Of a DNA stretch of 21,268 nucleotides, positions 1 through 6,000 are shown piece by piece. Made by a program: the position numbers and the translations under genes. The notes beneath the pieces were generated by a model, which was given only the letters and a program-made list of their open reading frames with translations, was not told the origin of the DNA and did no database searches. Each line of letters begins with the position of its first letter. Position 1 is the stretch's first letter. The stretch lies in contig CALBOT010000028.1 in NCBI GenBank assembly GCA_937896695.1, forward strand, positions 1 through 21,268, in the 5' to 3' direction. This DNA is from an uncultured Candidatus Nitrosopelagicus sp. (GTDB taxonomy: Archaea > Thermoproteota > Nitrososphaeria > Nitrososphaerales > Nitrosopumilaceae).

Positions 1-313
1 TTAGTAGTGCTCCTCCTCCGCCTTTTATCAAAAATTTATTTTTATCAATCTGATCTGCACCGTCAAATACCAGATCAATTTTATCAATCTGATCTGCGTC
101 AATTAATTCTAAACCGCCTTTCTCTGCGATTAATTTTATTTGCATTGATGTTGGTACACATTTTACTGTAATCCTTTTTGTTTTGATGTATTTCGATAAT
201 GATTTAACCAATGCAGTTGCTGCACGTCCACTTCCTAAACCAATTACATATCCGTCTTTTACATTTTTCAAGGCATCTAAAGATAATGCCTTGATGGCAT
301 CATCAAATGACAT
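1..313 (-). CDS. rpiA: Ribose-5-phosphate isomerase A, N-terminal part (cut by window edge)
   Basis: Interconverts ribose-5-phosphate and ribulose-5-phosphate in cytosolic pentose-phosphate metabolism. Reading leftwards from an ATG at 313-311, the 104 visible codons begin MSFDDAIKALSLDALKNVKD and contain the family blocks GLGSGRAATALVK (phosphate-binding loop), DGADQID (the DGADEID catalytic block) and the start of KGGGALL (the KGGGGAL block). The frame stays open to the left edge. The start codon overlaps the stop of the upstream gene by one base (TAATG), and a strong Shine-Dalgarno sequence lies just before it, so this is an operon-internal gene. A 19-nt direct repeat inside the gene makes a doubled DADQIDK/GADQIDK segment. 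The family assignment is secure; the C-terminal half is not visible. Confidence 0.93.
   Translation of the reverse strand, partial: MSFDDAIKALSLDALKNVKDGYVIGLGSGRAATALVKSLSKYIKTKRITVKCVPTSMQIKLIAEKGGLELIDADQIDKIDLVFDGADQIDKNKFLIKGGGGALL
40..97 (-). repeat. 19-bp direct repeat inside rpiA (40-58 and 79-97)
   Basis: The plus-strand 19-mer TTTTATCAATCTGATCTGC occurs at 40-58 and again at 79-97, offset 39 bases (13 codons, in frame). It encodes the two ADQIDK segments of RpiA. The second copy by translation (GADQIDK) is the catalytic block; the first (DADQIDK) is a local duplicate or convergent sequence. Confidence 0.85.
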
Positions 314-1173
314 TAATCCACCTCTGCTTGTTCGATTTTTGACATGGTGTCCATGATCTTTGCTTTAATCTTATTGAGATCATCATCATCATCGTCATCA
401 AGTTCTGATTCTTCCGGTAATTCTACAACTGGTTTTGGTATATTGTTAAACAGTGGTTTTGTTACTGGTTCTACAACTGGTTCTACAACTGGTTCTACAA
501 CTGGTTCAGGCTTATCTTCAATTACTGGGATTAAATCCTGTTGTTTAATTTCAGGTGTTTCAATTTTTTGTTCTTCCGAAACTTTTGGTTTCATTGGAGG
601 TGGTGTTATAACATCACTACTTAGTTGTGATAACATTTTATCATATTTTGTTTGTTTTACAGAATCTAATTTTGGTAATGATGTGAGAGTTGTAATCTCG
701 AATTTCTCTGAACTCTTGTTAGCATATTCTTCAATAGGCTTTTCAAAAATCGGTTTTGATTTCTCTTCTCTTTGTTCTGATTTCTTACTCTTTTTCTTAC
801 TCTGAACATCACTTTCTACTTGAGCAACTTGGATCTTTGATGTTAATTCGTATAGTCTTTGGTCAAGTTGTGATAGTTTCTGATCCATTAATGTAATTAA
901 TCCATCACCTAGTGGTCCTAGATCTGGATGTTTACTTGCTTTCTCTATCTTTTCAATTCTAGTAATGACTACGCCTAACTGATGTTGATATTTTAGTAGT
1001 AGTCTATCTTTTTGAATTTTTGTTAAATCTGTTTCATTTTGATACAGTCTGGCAATTGTTTTTGTAAGAATATCTTTTTCAATTTCTAAGGAGTGTAATT
1101 GACTTACAATTTGTGAATTTGAACCAATAGATGGAGTTTGAAATTTACTTTTTGTTTTAGAAAACAGCTTCAA
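313..1173 (-). CDS. Acidic coiled-coil protein of unknown function, ribosomal-operon linked
   Basis: I do not recognise a family. The 286-residue product starts from TTG at 1173, six bases after the eL37 stop and in the same frame. No in-frame ATG lies between that stop and the TTG. Residues about 20-80 and 90-118 look like long amphipathic helices, probably a helical hairpin or coiled coil. Residues about 120-215 are Lys/Glu/Ser-rich and probably disordered. A Pro-Val-Val-Glu tandem repeat follows, then seven consecutive Asp near 259-265 and a final charged helix. There is no signal peptide, membrane segment or catalytic motif. It lies between eL37 and rpiA in a tight minus-strand operon, so it is probably expressed with ribosomal protein. 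The layout suggests a scaffold or cytoskeletal/adaptor protein, but that is only inference. The plus-strand open frame opposite it is a Ser-rich shadow of the Asp and repeat codons. Confidence 0.8.
   Translation of the reverse strand: MKLFSKTKSKFQTPSIGSNSQIVSQLHSLEIEKDILTKTIARLYQNETDLTKIQKDRLLLKYQHQLGVVITRIEKIEKASKHPDLGPLGDGLITLMDQKLSQLDQRLYELTSKIQVAQVESDVQSKKKSKKSEQREEKSKPIFEKPIEEYANKSSEKFEITTLTSLPKLDSVKQTKYDKMLSQLSSDVITPPPMKPKVSEEQKIETPEIKQQDLIPVIEDKPEPVVEPVVEPVVEPVTKPLFNNIPKPVVELPEESELDDDDDDDLNKIKAKIMDTMSKIEQAEVD
318..324 (-). promoter_or_regulatory. Shine-Dalgarno site for rpiA inside the end of the upstream gene
   Basis: On the minus strand this reads GAGGTGG, followed four bases later by the rpiA ATG. 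It matches the expected archaeal anti-SD (pairing with a 16S end of the CACCTCC type). The same bases encode the last Glu-Val-Asp of the preceding protein, so the two genes are likely translationally coupled. Confidence 0.75.
464..507 (-). repeat. 12-bp tandem repeat encoding Pro-Val-Val-Glu units
   Basis: Three perfect 12-bp copies (464-475, 476-487, 488-499; plus-strand unit ACTGGTTCTACA) are followed by an eight-base partial copy. The length keeps the reading frame and gives repeated EPVV units in the acidic protein. Perfect nucleotide identity suggests recent slippage or ongoing length variation. A degenerate further copy (PKPVVE) lies near 421-433. Confidence 0.9.
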
Positions 1174-1179
1174 AATTAA

Positions 1180-1356
1180 TTATAACGCAGGAACGCTCCG
1201 TTTAATCCAATTATATTTTCGCCTTTTTGCATCTGGATATCCACAACTTGCACATCTATCTAGACGTCTGTGTAATGTATTTTTTCCACATCTTCTACAT
1301 CTGATATGTGTGTGAGCCTTTGAATGCTTACCCATTGATGGTGTACCTCTAGTCAT
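1180..1356 (-). CDS. rpl37e: 50S ribosomal protein eL37 (L37e)
   Basis: A short gene of 58 residues starting MTRGTPSMGKHSKAHTHI, which matches the archaeal/eukaryotic L37e pattern (MTKGTPSMGK...HIRCRRCG). Four cysteines form a zinc ribbon: CRRCG at about residues 20-23 and CASCG at about 35-38. It is very basic, as expected for a protein threading through 23S rRNA. It follows the Sm-like gene by 10 nt on the same strand, a pairing known in many archaeal genomes. A GGTG element lies seven bases before its ATG and is a plausible SD site. Length and motifs are complete. Confidence 0.96.
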   Translation of the reverse strand: MTRGTPSMGKHSKAHTHIRCRRCGKNTLHRRLDRCASCGYPDAKRRKYNWIKRSVPAL

Positions 1357-1366
1357 TAGAGAACAC

Positions 1367-1597
1367 CTATTCTGCTGGAGGAGATATCATAACAACATTA
1401 TCTCCACGAACTACAATGGATCCTAGACTTTTTGAATCACCTTCAGAAGGGATCTCTTCTGATTGGTCGAGTAGCAGGTTCATGTGTTGATCAAAACCTT
1501 GTAGCATACCTGTAATGGTTTTACCACCTTTGAGCTTTATCAGTACCTTTTTGTTGATACTTTCATCGAGTACTTTTACTGCCATATCTACGGACAT
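1367..1597 (-). CDS. Sm-like archaeal RNA-binding protein (LSm, SmAP1 type)
   Basis: This 76-residue single Sm domain would form a ring, typically a heptamer, that binds U-rich single-stranded RNA and takes part in RNA processing. Sm1 is visible as KKVLIKLKGGKTITGMLQGFDQHMNLLLDQ (residues about 16-45; shown here as a motif range, key residues G24, G30, D35, N39). Sm2 is visible as IVVRGDNVVMISPP near the C-terminus, with the hallmark RGDNV. It is the first gene of the operon Sm-eL37-unknown-rpiA, with a TATA-like box about 37 nt upstream, so any leader is very short. Confidence 0.95.
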   Translation of the reverse strand: MSVDMAVKVLDESINKKVLIKLKGGKTITGMLQGFDQHMNLLLDQSEEIPSEGDSKSLGSIVVRGDNVVMISPPAE

Positions 1598-1629
1598 TTA
1601 TTTCACTTATTGATTCCAATAATGAGGAG

Positions 1630-1638
1630 TATATTAAA
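1630..1638 (-). promoter_or_regulatory. TATA-like box for the Sm/eL37 operon
   Basis: On the minus strand this reads TTTAATATA, centred about 37 nt before the Sm-like ATG at 1597. With initiation about 26 nt downstream, the 5' leader would be roughly 10 nt. Prediction from position and AT composition only. Confidence 0.5.
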
Positions 1639-1666
1639 CGTTCACTGGTGAATTTTTCGTTTTGTT

Positions 1667-2359
1667 TCAGTAAGTCAAGTTTGACTCTTTTACAAGATTA
1701 TTTACTACTTCGTTGATGATTTTTCTTCCTAATTTTGCTGATGATTTGGTGGGATCTCCCCAAACTCCATTTCCTGTAACTTTTGGAAATGATTTTTGTG
1801 CCAGTTTGTTAATCTTTGAAATTTCTTGTTTTGACATACCATCTGTTTGAAAACCTTTTTTAGCATTCCTCATTTTCACATTTTTTGAAATTGCTAGCAT
1901 GATTGATGTCTCAACATTTCCTGCATGATCGAATTCTCTATCCATATACTTCCAATAGGAAAGAACTCTGATCTTCCGATTTTTCTTCTTTTTTCTTTCA
2001 AAACCTTTCAAAGACTCTAAATTTCCATAATGACCATTAATTATCAAAATTCTAGAAATTCCGTTTTTAATTAATGACTCACAAATATCATCTAACATTT
2101 TTGATAATGTGGATTTTTTTACACTTAGATTAAAAAATGGAAAATGTTCATCTGAAATCCCATAATTGATTGTAGGTAGAAGAATTCCATTAATCTTTTC
2201 TGAAAACCTTGATGAAATCTCTGTGACAATATCTGAATCTGTTGAAATTGGTAAATGTGGACCATGTTGTTCAATTGAACCTACAGGAATTATGGCAATT
2301 TGTTTTTTTTGCTTGATCTTTTTTCTTAACTCAGGATCAAATTGATCACGAATAATCAT
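1667..2359 (-). CDS. Creatininase-family amidohydrolase (possible ArfB-like deformylase)
   Basis: A member of the creatininase / FAPy-deformylase family: metal-dependent hydrolysis of a C-N bond in a cyclic amide or formamide. Visible motifs, numbered from the alternative TTG start at 2362, are PVGSIEQHGPHLPISTD (about residues 26-42, metal ligands E31, H33, D42), NGHYGN (about 109-114) and DHAGNVETS (about 145-153). The usual FPGT loop after the EH dipeptide is altered to FPFFNLS, so substrate choice may differ from typical members. ATG at 2359 is preferred; TTG at 2362 adds one residue. It begins four bases after the purU stop, so the two are co-transcribed. In archaea the family includes ArfB of F420/riboflavin biosynthesis, which removes a formyl group. 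That role fits ammonia oxidisers that make F420, but the specific substrate is not shown by the sequence. Confidence 0.85.
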   Translation of the reverse strand: MIIRDQFDPELRKKIKQKKQIAIIPVGSIEQHGPHLPISTDSDIVTEISSRFSEKINGILLPTINYGISDEHFPFFNLSVKKSTLSKMLDDICESLIKNGISRILIINGHYGNLESLKGFERKKKKNRKIRVLSYWKYMDREFDHAGNVETSIMLAISKNVKMRNAKKGFQTDGMSKQEISKINKLAQKSFPKVTGNGVWGDPTKSSAKLGRKIINEVVNNLVKESNLTY

Positions 2360-2363
2360 CAAA

Positions 2364-3206
2364 TCACTTTGTGTGTACTTTTCTCCATCTAACTTCTAAT
2401 TTATCGGCTAGATGCATTCTTACTGCTTTCAACAAAACTTCTGCTTCAAGTTTTTGTCCTGCTCTCTTTATTGATTCTAATGTATGTTCAGGTTTTACGT
2501 TAAATGAATCTTGGAAAATTATTGGACCTTGGTCAAGATTTTCTGTTACATAATGTGATGTTACACCAATAATTTTTGTTCCTCTCTCAAATGCTTGGGC
2601 ATAAGCCATTGCTCCTGGAAATGCAGGAAGTAGTGATGGATGTATATTGATTATTCTATTTGGATATCTCCAAACAAAATTCGGTGTTAGTATTCTCATA
2701 TATCTTGCTAATGCAATTAAATCAATGTTGTATTTTTTACAAATTTGAATAATGTTTGCTTCAGCTTTATCTTGATTTTTTTCATTAATTAACACAAAAG
2801 GTAATTTTGCTTTTTTTGCCATTTCTGAAAGAGTATTTTCTGTACCTATCACTACTGCAATTTTTCCTTTAAGCTCTTTTTTATTTTGTGCATGAATCAA
2901 TGTCTGGAGACAATGTGGTTCCTTTGTTACAAACACTGCTATGTTCTTTTGTGAATTTGATTCGTGATGAGTATTCACCTCCATATGCAGTTGTTTTCCT
3001 AATTTTTCTAAATCTGAATCAAATCTCTTTATATCGATCTTTTTTGTAAATGATGCTTCCAAATACATACCAAAAAGACCTTTTATGACATTTTGATTTA
3101 CTCTCTCTAAGTTACCCTTTCGTTCAAAAACAAAATTTGTAAAATTAGCTACAATCCCTTCTTTGTCTTTTCCTACTACTGTTATTCCAATTAATGTTTT
3201 TTTCAA
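2364..3206 (-). CDS. purU: Formyltetrahydrofolate deformylase (PurU)
   Basis: Hydrolyses 10-formyl-tetrahydrofolate to formate and tetrahydrofolate in the cytosol. The 280 residues match full-length PurU. An N-terminal ACT-type regulatory domain (about 1-85, DKEGIVANFT) is followed by a formyltransferase-fold domain (about 88-280) with VTKEPHCL, ALARYMRILTP, NIHPSLLPAF and DQGPII. Asn187, His189 and Asp225 fit the catalytic Asn-His-Asp triad. An oddity: the common PYHQA segment after the NIHPSLLPAF block is AYAQA here, losing a usually conserved His. The start is TTG at 3206; no in-frame ATG lies between it and the upstream stop at 3222-3224. A TATA box 26 nt upstream implies a leaderless TTG-initiated mRNA. 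PurN (GAR transformylase) is the alternative, but the ACT domain and length favour PurU. Confidence 0.9.
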   Translation of the reverse strand: MKKTLIGITVVGKDKEGIVANFTNFVFERKGNLERVNQNVIKGLFGMYLEASFTKKIDIKRFDSDLEKLGKQLHMEVNTHHESNSQKNIAVFVTKEPHCLQTLIHAQNKKELKGKIAVVIGTENTLSEMAKKAKLPFVLINEKNQDKAEANIIQICKKYNIDLIALARYMRILTPNFVWRYPNRIINIHPSLLPAFPGAMAYAQAFERGTKIIGVTSHYVTENLDQGPIIFQDSFNVKPEHTLESIKRAGQKLEAEVLLKAVRMHLADKLEVRWRKVHTK

Positions 3207-3228
3207 TGCCGACGTTTTTGTTTAATCT

Positions 3229-3236
3229 CATATATG
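3229..3236 (-). promoter_or_regulatory. TATA box for purU
   Basis: A palindromic CATATATG is centred about 26.5 nt upstream of the TTG at 3206. This spacing predicts transcription starting at or next to the start codon and supports the TTG call. Confidence 0.6.
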
Positions 3237-3251
3237 CTTAAGGGATTTTGT

Positions 3252-3258
3252 AAAAAAA
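3252..3258 (-). terminator. Oligo-T terminator after tRNA-Leu
   Basis: Seven consecutive T on the minus strand begin nine bases beyond the tRNA 3' end. This is the usual form of archaeal RNA polymerase termination signal. It also separates the tRNA transcript from the purU promoter just downstream. Confidence 0.65.
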
Positions 3259-3266
3259 GCAAATAA

Positions 3267-3351
3267 TGCGGGTGGTGGGATTCGAACCCACGAACTCCTA
3301 AGAGACAGGGTCCTAAACCCTGCGCCTTTGACCAGGCTGGGCGACACCCGC
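3267..3351 (-). tRNA. tRNA-Leu (anticodon TAG)
   Basis: An 85-nt class II tRNA. The acceptor GCGGGTG pairs with CACCCGC and is followed by discriminator A at 3267. The D arm has GCC/GGC with GG in the loop. The anticodon stem CAGGG/CCCTG encloses loop TTTAGGA, giving anticodon TAG (reads CUA and probably CUG). The long variable arm is TCTCTTAGGAGTTC. The T arm GTGGG-TTCGAAT-CCCAC is perfect. No intron is present and CCA is not encoded. The A discriminator and long variable arm fit Leu. Confidence 0.96.
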
Positions 3352-3372
3352 AAGGATTGTGCAACAACAGAC

Positions 3373-3380
3373 AAATTTAT
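3373..3380. promoter_or_regulatory. Bidirectional TATA-like box between tRNA-Leu and glmM
   Basis: AAATTTAT is centred about 25 nt upstream of the tRNA-Leu 5' end on one strand and about 22 nt upstream of the glmM ATG on the other. Only 47 nt separate the two genes and I see no second good AT box, so one near-symmetrical element may serve both directions, with glmM leaderless. Confidence 0.5.
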
Positions 3381-3398
3381 CGGTATTGAATTGACAAT

Positions 3399-4742
3399 AT
3401 GAAAAAATTATTTGGCACAAATGGGGTTCGTGGTGTTTTTTCAGAGGATTTTACATTAGAATTTATCAATGATCTTGTTATGTCCTTGGCAGCCTATTTC
3501 AAACAAGGAAAAATTTTGGTTGGATATGATGGTCGTCATTCTAGTCCAATTGTTGCAAAAATTGTTTCTTCGGCATTGAATTATTCAGGTTTGGATTGCT
3601 ACATGGCAGGATTGGTGCCTACGCCTTGTTTGGAATATGCTACAAAAAAATTGGGTTATGATGGTGGATTGATGATTACTGCGTCACATAATCCTCCACA
3701 GTACAATGGAATCAAACCTGTGGCATTTGATGGCGTAGAAATATCTCGTGACGATGAACAAAAAATTGAGCAAATTTTTTATGAAAAAAACTGGATAAAA
3801 ACTGAAACATTTGGTAAATCCTATGAAGAAACAAATGTTATTTCGACATACATTGATGGCATAATATCGTTAATTGATGTTGATTCCATAAAGGCAAAAA
3901 AATTCAAAATATGTTTAGATCTTGGAAATGGTGCACAAGCTGTTACTGCAAAAAAATTATGTGAAAATTTAGGTTGTGATGTATATACTGTTAATGAAGA
4001 AATTGATGGTGATTTTCCTGGTCGTGGTTCAGAGCCTACTCCACAAAACCTTCATGAATTATCTAAATTGGTTATCAACACAAATTCAAATTTTGGAATT
4101 GCATTTGATGGTGATGGTGATAGAAGTATTTTTTGTGATGAAACTGGAAAAATTTTAACAGGTGATAGCTCTGCTTTACTTTTATGTGATTATCTCCTTG
4201 AAAAATACCCAAATTCACAAGTAGTTACCTGTCTAAATTCTGGTAACGTAATTGAAAATATTGTTAAAAAAACTAATTCTCATGTAGTACGAACAAAAGT
4301 TGGAAGTGTAGAAGTTTCTAGAAAAATGGTAAATGATGATGCATTAGTTGGTTATGAAGAAAATGGAGGTTTTATGTTTGGAATTCACAATCATGTTAGA
4401 GATGGTGCTATGACTTTAGCACTAATGTTGGATCTTCTATCAAAATCTGAATTAGTTCTTAGTCATAATGTCAAAAATCTACCACCTAGTTTTACTACAA
4501 AAACAAAGATGGAATGCTCTTTAGAGCAATCAAAGATCGTCATTTCCGAACTTTTGAAGGAATTTCCTGGTTCAAATGTTTCAGATGGAATAAAAATTCA
4601 AGTTGATGAAGACAACTGGGTTATGATTAGGCCTAGTGGAACTGAACCTATAATTCGAATTTATGGTGAATCAAATTCTCAACAAAATCTAGATTCATTA
4701 ATCTCTAATTTTGTTGAAAAAACCAAATCAATTCTCGCCTGA
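3399..4742 (+). CDS. glmM: Phosphohexomutase, phosphoglucosamine mutase type
   Basis: Alpha-D-phosphohexomutase family, probably converting glucosamine-6-phosphate to glucosamine-1-phosphate for UDP-GlcNAc synthesis. All four family blocks are present in 447 residues: FGTNGVRG at 5-12; TASHNP at 94-99 with catalytic phosphoserine Ser96; the Mg-binding DGDGDR at 237-242; the sugar-binding EENGG at 320-324; and the phosphate-binding RPSGTEP at 411-417. The EENGG version is also found in archaeal phosphomannomutase/phosphoglucomutases, so dual or different sugar specificity is possible and the gene symbol is the best guess. It is monocistronic on the plus strand, divergent from tRNA-Leu and 35 nt before the eL8 operon, which has its own TATA box. 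A GT4 glycosyltransferase that would use UDP-sugar is encoded later at 17610. Confidence 0.85.
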   Translation: MKKLFGTNGVRGVFSEDFTLEFINDLVMSLAAYFKQGKILVGYDGRHSSPIVAKIVSSALNYSGLDCYMAGLVPTPCLEYATKKLGYDGGLMITASHNPPQYNGIKPVAFDGVEISRDDEQKIEQIFYEKNWIKTETFGKSYEETNVISTYIDGIISLIDVDSIKAKKFKICLDLGNGAQAVTAKKLCENLGCDVYTVNEEIDGDFPGRGSEPTPQNLHELSKLVINTNSNFGIAFDGDGDRSIFCDETGKILTGDSSALLLCDYLLEKYPNSQVVTCLNSGNVIENIVKKTNSHVVRTKVGSVEVSRKMVNDDALVGYEENGGFMFGIHNHVRDGAMTLALMLDLLSKSELVLSHNVKNLPPSFTTKTKMECSLEQSKIVISELLKEFPGSNVSDGIKIQVDEDNWVMIRPSGTEPIIRIYGESNSQQNLDSLISNFVEKTKSILA

Positions 4743-4746
4743 TAAC

Positions 4747-4754
4747 ATATTTAA
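4747..4754 (+). promoter_or_regulatory. TATA box of the eL8-eS28-eL24-ndk-infB operon
   Basis: ATATTTAA is centred 27 nt upstream of the ATG at 4778. It predicts a leaderless first gene and argues against the earlier in-frame ATG at 4769, which would lie upstream of the predicted transcription start. Confidence 0.6.
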
Positions 4755-4777
4755 GACCATTTTGGGGCATGCTCATA

Positions 4778-5164
4778 ATGGCTAAAGCATATTACGTAAA
4801 ATTTGAAACTCCGGAAGAACTTGTTAGTCCGATCCTTGAAGCCTTGAGAGTATCTGCCACATCTGGTAAAGTTGTTAGAGGTACTAATGAGGCAACAAAA
4901 GCCATTGAACGTGGAATTAGTAAATTAATCATTATTGCAGAAGATGTTGAACCTCCAGAGGTTGTAGCACATCTTCCACTAATCTGTGAAGAACAAAAAG
5001 CAGCTTATGCATTTGTTCCAAGTAAACAAGAACTAGGAAAAGCTCTTGGAATTGATGTCACATCAGCTGCCGCTGCTATATTAGAATCCGGAGATGCATC
5101 ACATATTGTTGATGAAGTTGTTGCATCCCTAGCTAAACTAAAAGGTGGCTCGACTGAACAATGA
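4778..5164 (+). CDS. rpl7ae: 50S ribosomal protein eL8 (L7Ae)
   Basis: A kink-turn RNA-binding protein that is part of the large ribosomal subunit. In archaea it is also the core protein of box C/D and H/ACA RNPs and of RNase P. The 128 residues show the L7Ae core: KVVRGTNEATKAIERG (contact with the kink-turn), KLIIIAEDVEPPEVVAHLPLICEE and YAFVPSKQELGKALG. The start is set at 4778 (MAKAYYVKF) because a TATA box sits 27 nt upstream; ATG at 4769 would add three residues. Its stop overlaps the eS28 start (ATGA). First gene of the translation operon. Confidence 0.97.
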   Translation: MAKAYYVKFETPEELVSPILEALRVSATSGKVVRGTNEATKAIERGISKLIIIAEDVEPPEVVAHLPLICEEQKAAYAFVPSKQELGKALGIDVTSAAAAILESGDASHIVDEVVASLAKLKGGSTEQ

Positions 5165-5385
5165 GTCAGCAAAAAGAATCTGAAGTTGATGTATTAACTC
5201 CTGCAGATATTATTCAAATTGTTGGAAGAACTGGTATTGCCGGAGAAGTTATACAAGTTAGAGTTAAAGTTCGTGAAGGTAAAGACAAAGGTCGTGTTTT
5301 AACTAGAAATGTTAAAGGTTCACCTAGAGTTGGCGAAGTACTAATTTTACGTGAAACCGAACGTGAGGCAAAGAAATTACATTAG
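5161..5385 (+). CDS. rps28e: 30S ribosomal protein eS28 (S28e)
   Basis: A small OB-fold protein of the small subunit, near the mRNA exit channel. It has 74 residues with the family signature VGRTGIAGEVIQVRVKV in the middle and the highly conserved C-terminal RETEREA (residues about 65-71). The ATG overlaps the eL8 stop as ATGA, which indicates translational coupling. The L7Ae-S28e-L24e-NDK-IF2 order is a well-known archaeal gene string. Confidence 0.97.
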   Translation: MSQQKESEVDVLTPADIIQIVGRTGIAGEVIQVRVKVREGKDKGRVLTRNVKGSPRVGEVLILRETEREAKKLH

Positions 5386-5389
5386 TGAT
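5385..5389 (+). promoter_or_regulatory. Shine-Dalgarno site deciding the eL24 start
   Basis: GTGAT begins on the last base of the eS28 stop and ends four bases before ATG at 5394. This makes the in-frame GTG at 5385 part of the ribosome-binding site rather than the start codon. Confidence 0.6.
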
Positions 5390-5393
5390 AATC

Positions 5394-5597
5394 ATGAGTC
5401 TGTTAGTTAAACCTTGTAGTTTTTGTGACCGTCCTGTAGCAAAGGGAACTGGAACCATGTTTGTTAAAAATGATGGAACTGTTCTCTGGTTTTGCTCTGC
5501 AAAATGTAAAAAAAATTACATGACTCTCAAAAGAGATCCTAGAAAATTCAAATGGACAAACAAGTACGTTAAAGGCGGAATCAAACAGAAGAAGTAA
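5394..5597 (+). CDS. rpl24e: 50S ribosomal protein eL24 (L24e)
   Basis: A zinc-binding large-subunit protein at the subunit interface. From ATG at 5394 it has 67 residues, with C8-x2-C11 (PCSFCDRPV) and C34-x3-C38 (WFCSAKCKK) forming the treble-clef zinc site, and the family-typical RDPRKFKWT at about 47-55. A GTG at 5385 could add three residues (MII), but it overlaps the probable SD site GTGAT. It sits eight bases after the eS28 stop and one base before the NDK start. Confidence 0.96.
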   Translation: MSLLVKPCSFCDRPVAKGTGTMFVKNDGTVLWFCSAKCKKNYMTLKRDPRKFKWTNKYVKGGIKQKK

Positions 5598-5598
5598 A

Positions 5599-6000
5599 TT
5601 GTCTGAACAAACATTATTCATTGTAAAACCTGATGGCGTACAAAGAAAGTTAATTGGAGAAATAATCTCTAGATTTGAAAAAAAGGGTTTTACAATTTTA
5701 AAATTAAAGATGTTTACATTTACAAAAGAATTGGCAACAGAATTCTATTCAGTTCATAAGGATAAACCATTCTTTGGTGAATTGCTAGAATATATGACAT
5801 CTGGACCAGTTGTTGTCACTGTTGTTGAAGGTAACAATGCAGTTGCTACAACAAGACAAATGGTTGGTGCAACAAAGTCATTTGAAGCTGAACCTGGTTC
5901 AATCCGAGGTGATTTTGGTTTAGGTTTTACTGAAAATATAATACATGCCTCTGATTCAACAGAGAGCTTTGATAAGGAATTAAGTGTGGTATTCAAGTGA
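5599..6000 (+). CDS. ndk: Nucleoside diphosphate kinase
   Basis: Transfers the gamma phosphate of ATP to NDPs through a phosphohistidine. The 133 residues open TLFIVKPDGVQR (usual TLVMVKPDGV) and contain the active-site block NIIHASDS with catalytic His116, plus GSIRGDFG (about 100-107). The start is TTG at 5599, one base after the eL24 stop, with no recognisable SD site, so initiation probably depends on ribosomes terminating on eL24. Member of the translation operon; infB follows six bases downstream. Confidence 0.96.
   Translation: MSEQTLFIVKPDGVQRKLIGEIISRFEKKGFTILKLKMFTFTKELATEFYSVHKDKPFFGELLEYMTSGPVVVTVVEGNNAVATTRQMVGATKSFEAEPGSIRGDFGLGFTENIIHASDSTESFDKELSVVFK

Noticed and set aside
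344..805. Plus-strand open frame of 153 codons rich in Ser, Thr and Gly
   Set aside because: It is the reverse reading of the Asp run and Pro-Val-Val-Glu repeat of the minus-strand gene; composition is low-complexity and it has no promoter, SD site or family motif.
3207..3266. Box C/D guide RNA or riboswitch in the short gaps (3207-3266, 10653-10767, 20725-20846)
   Set aside because: No paired C (RUGAUGA) and D (CUGA) boxes in suitable order and no convincing structured leader were visible; leaders appear absent in most genes here.
4769..4777. Earlier in-frame ATG for eL8
   Set aside because: The TATA box at 4747-4754 places transcription start near 4778, and family alignment begins at MAKAYYVKF.
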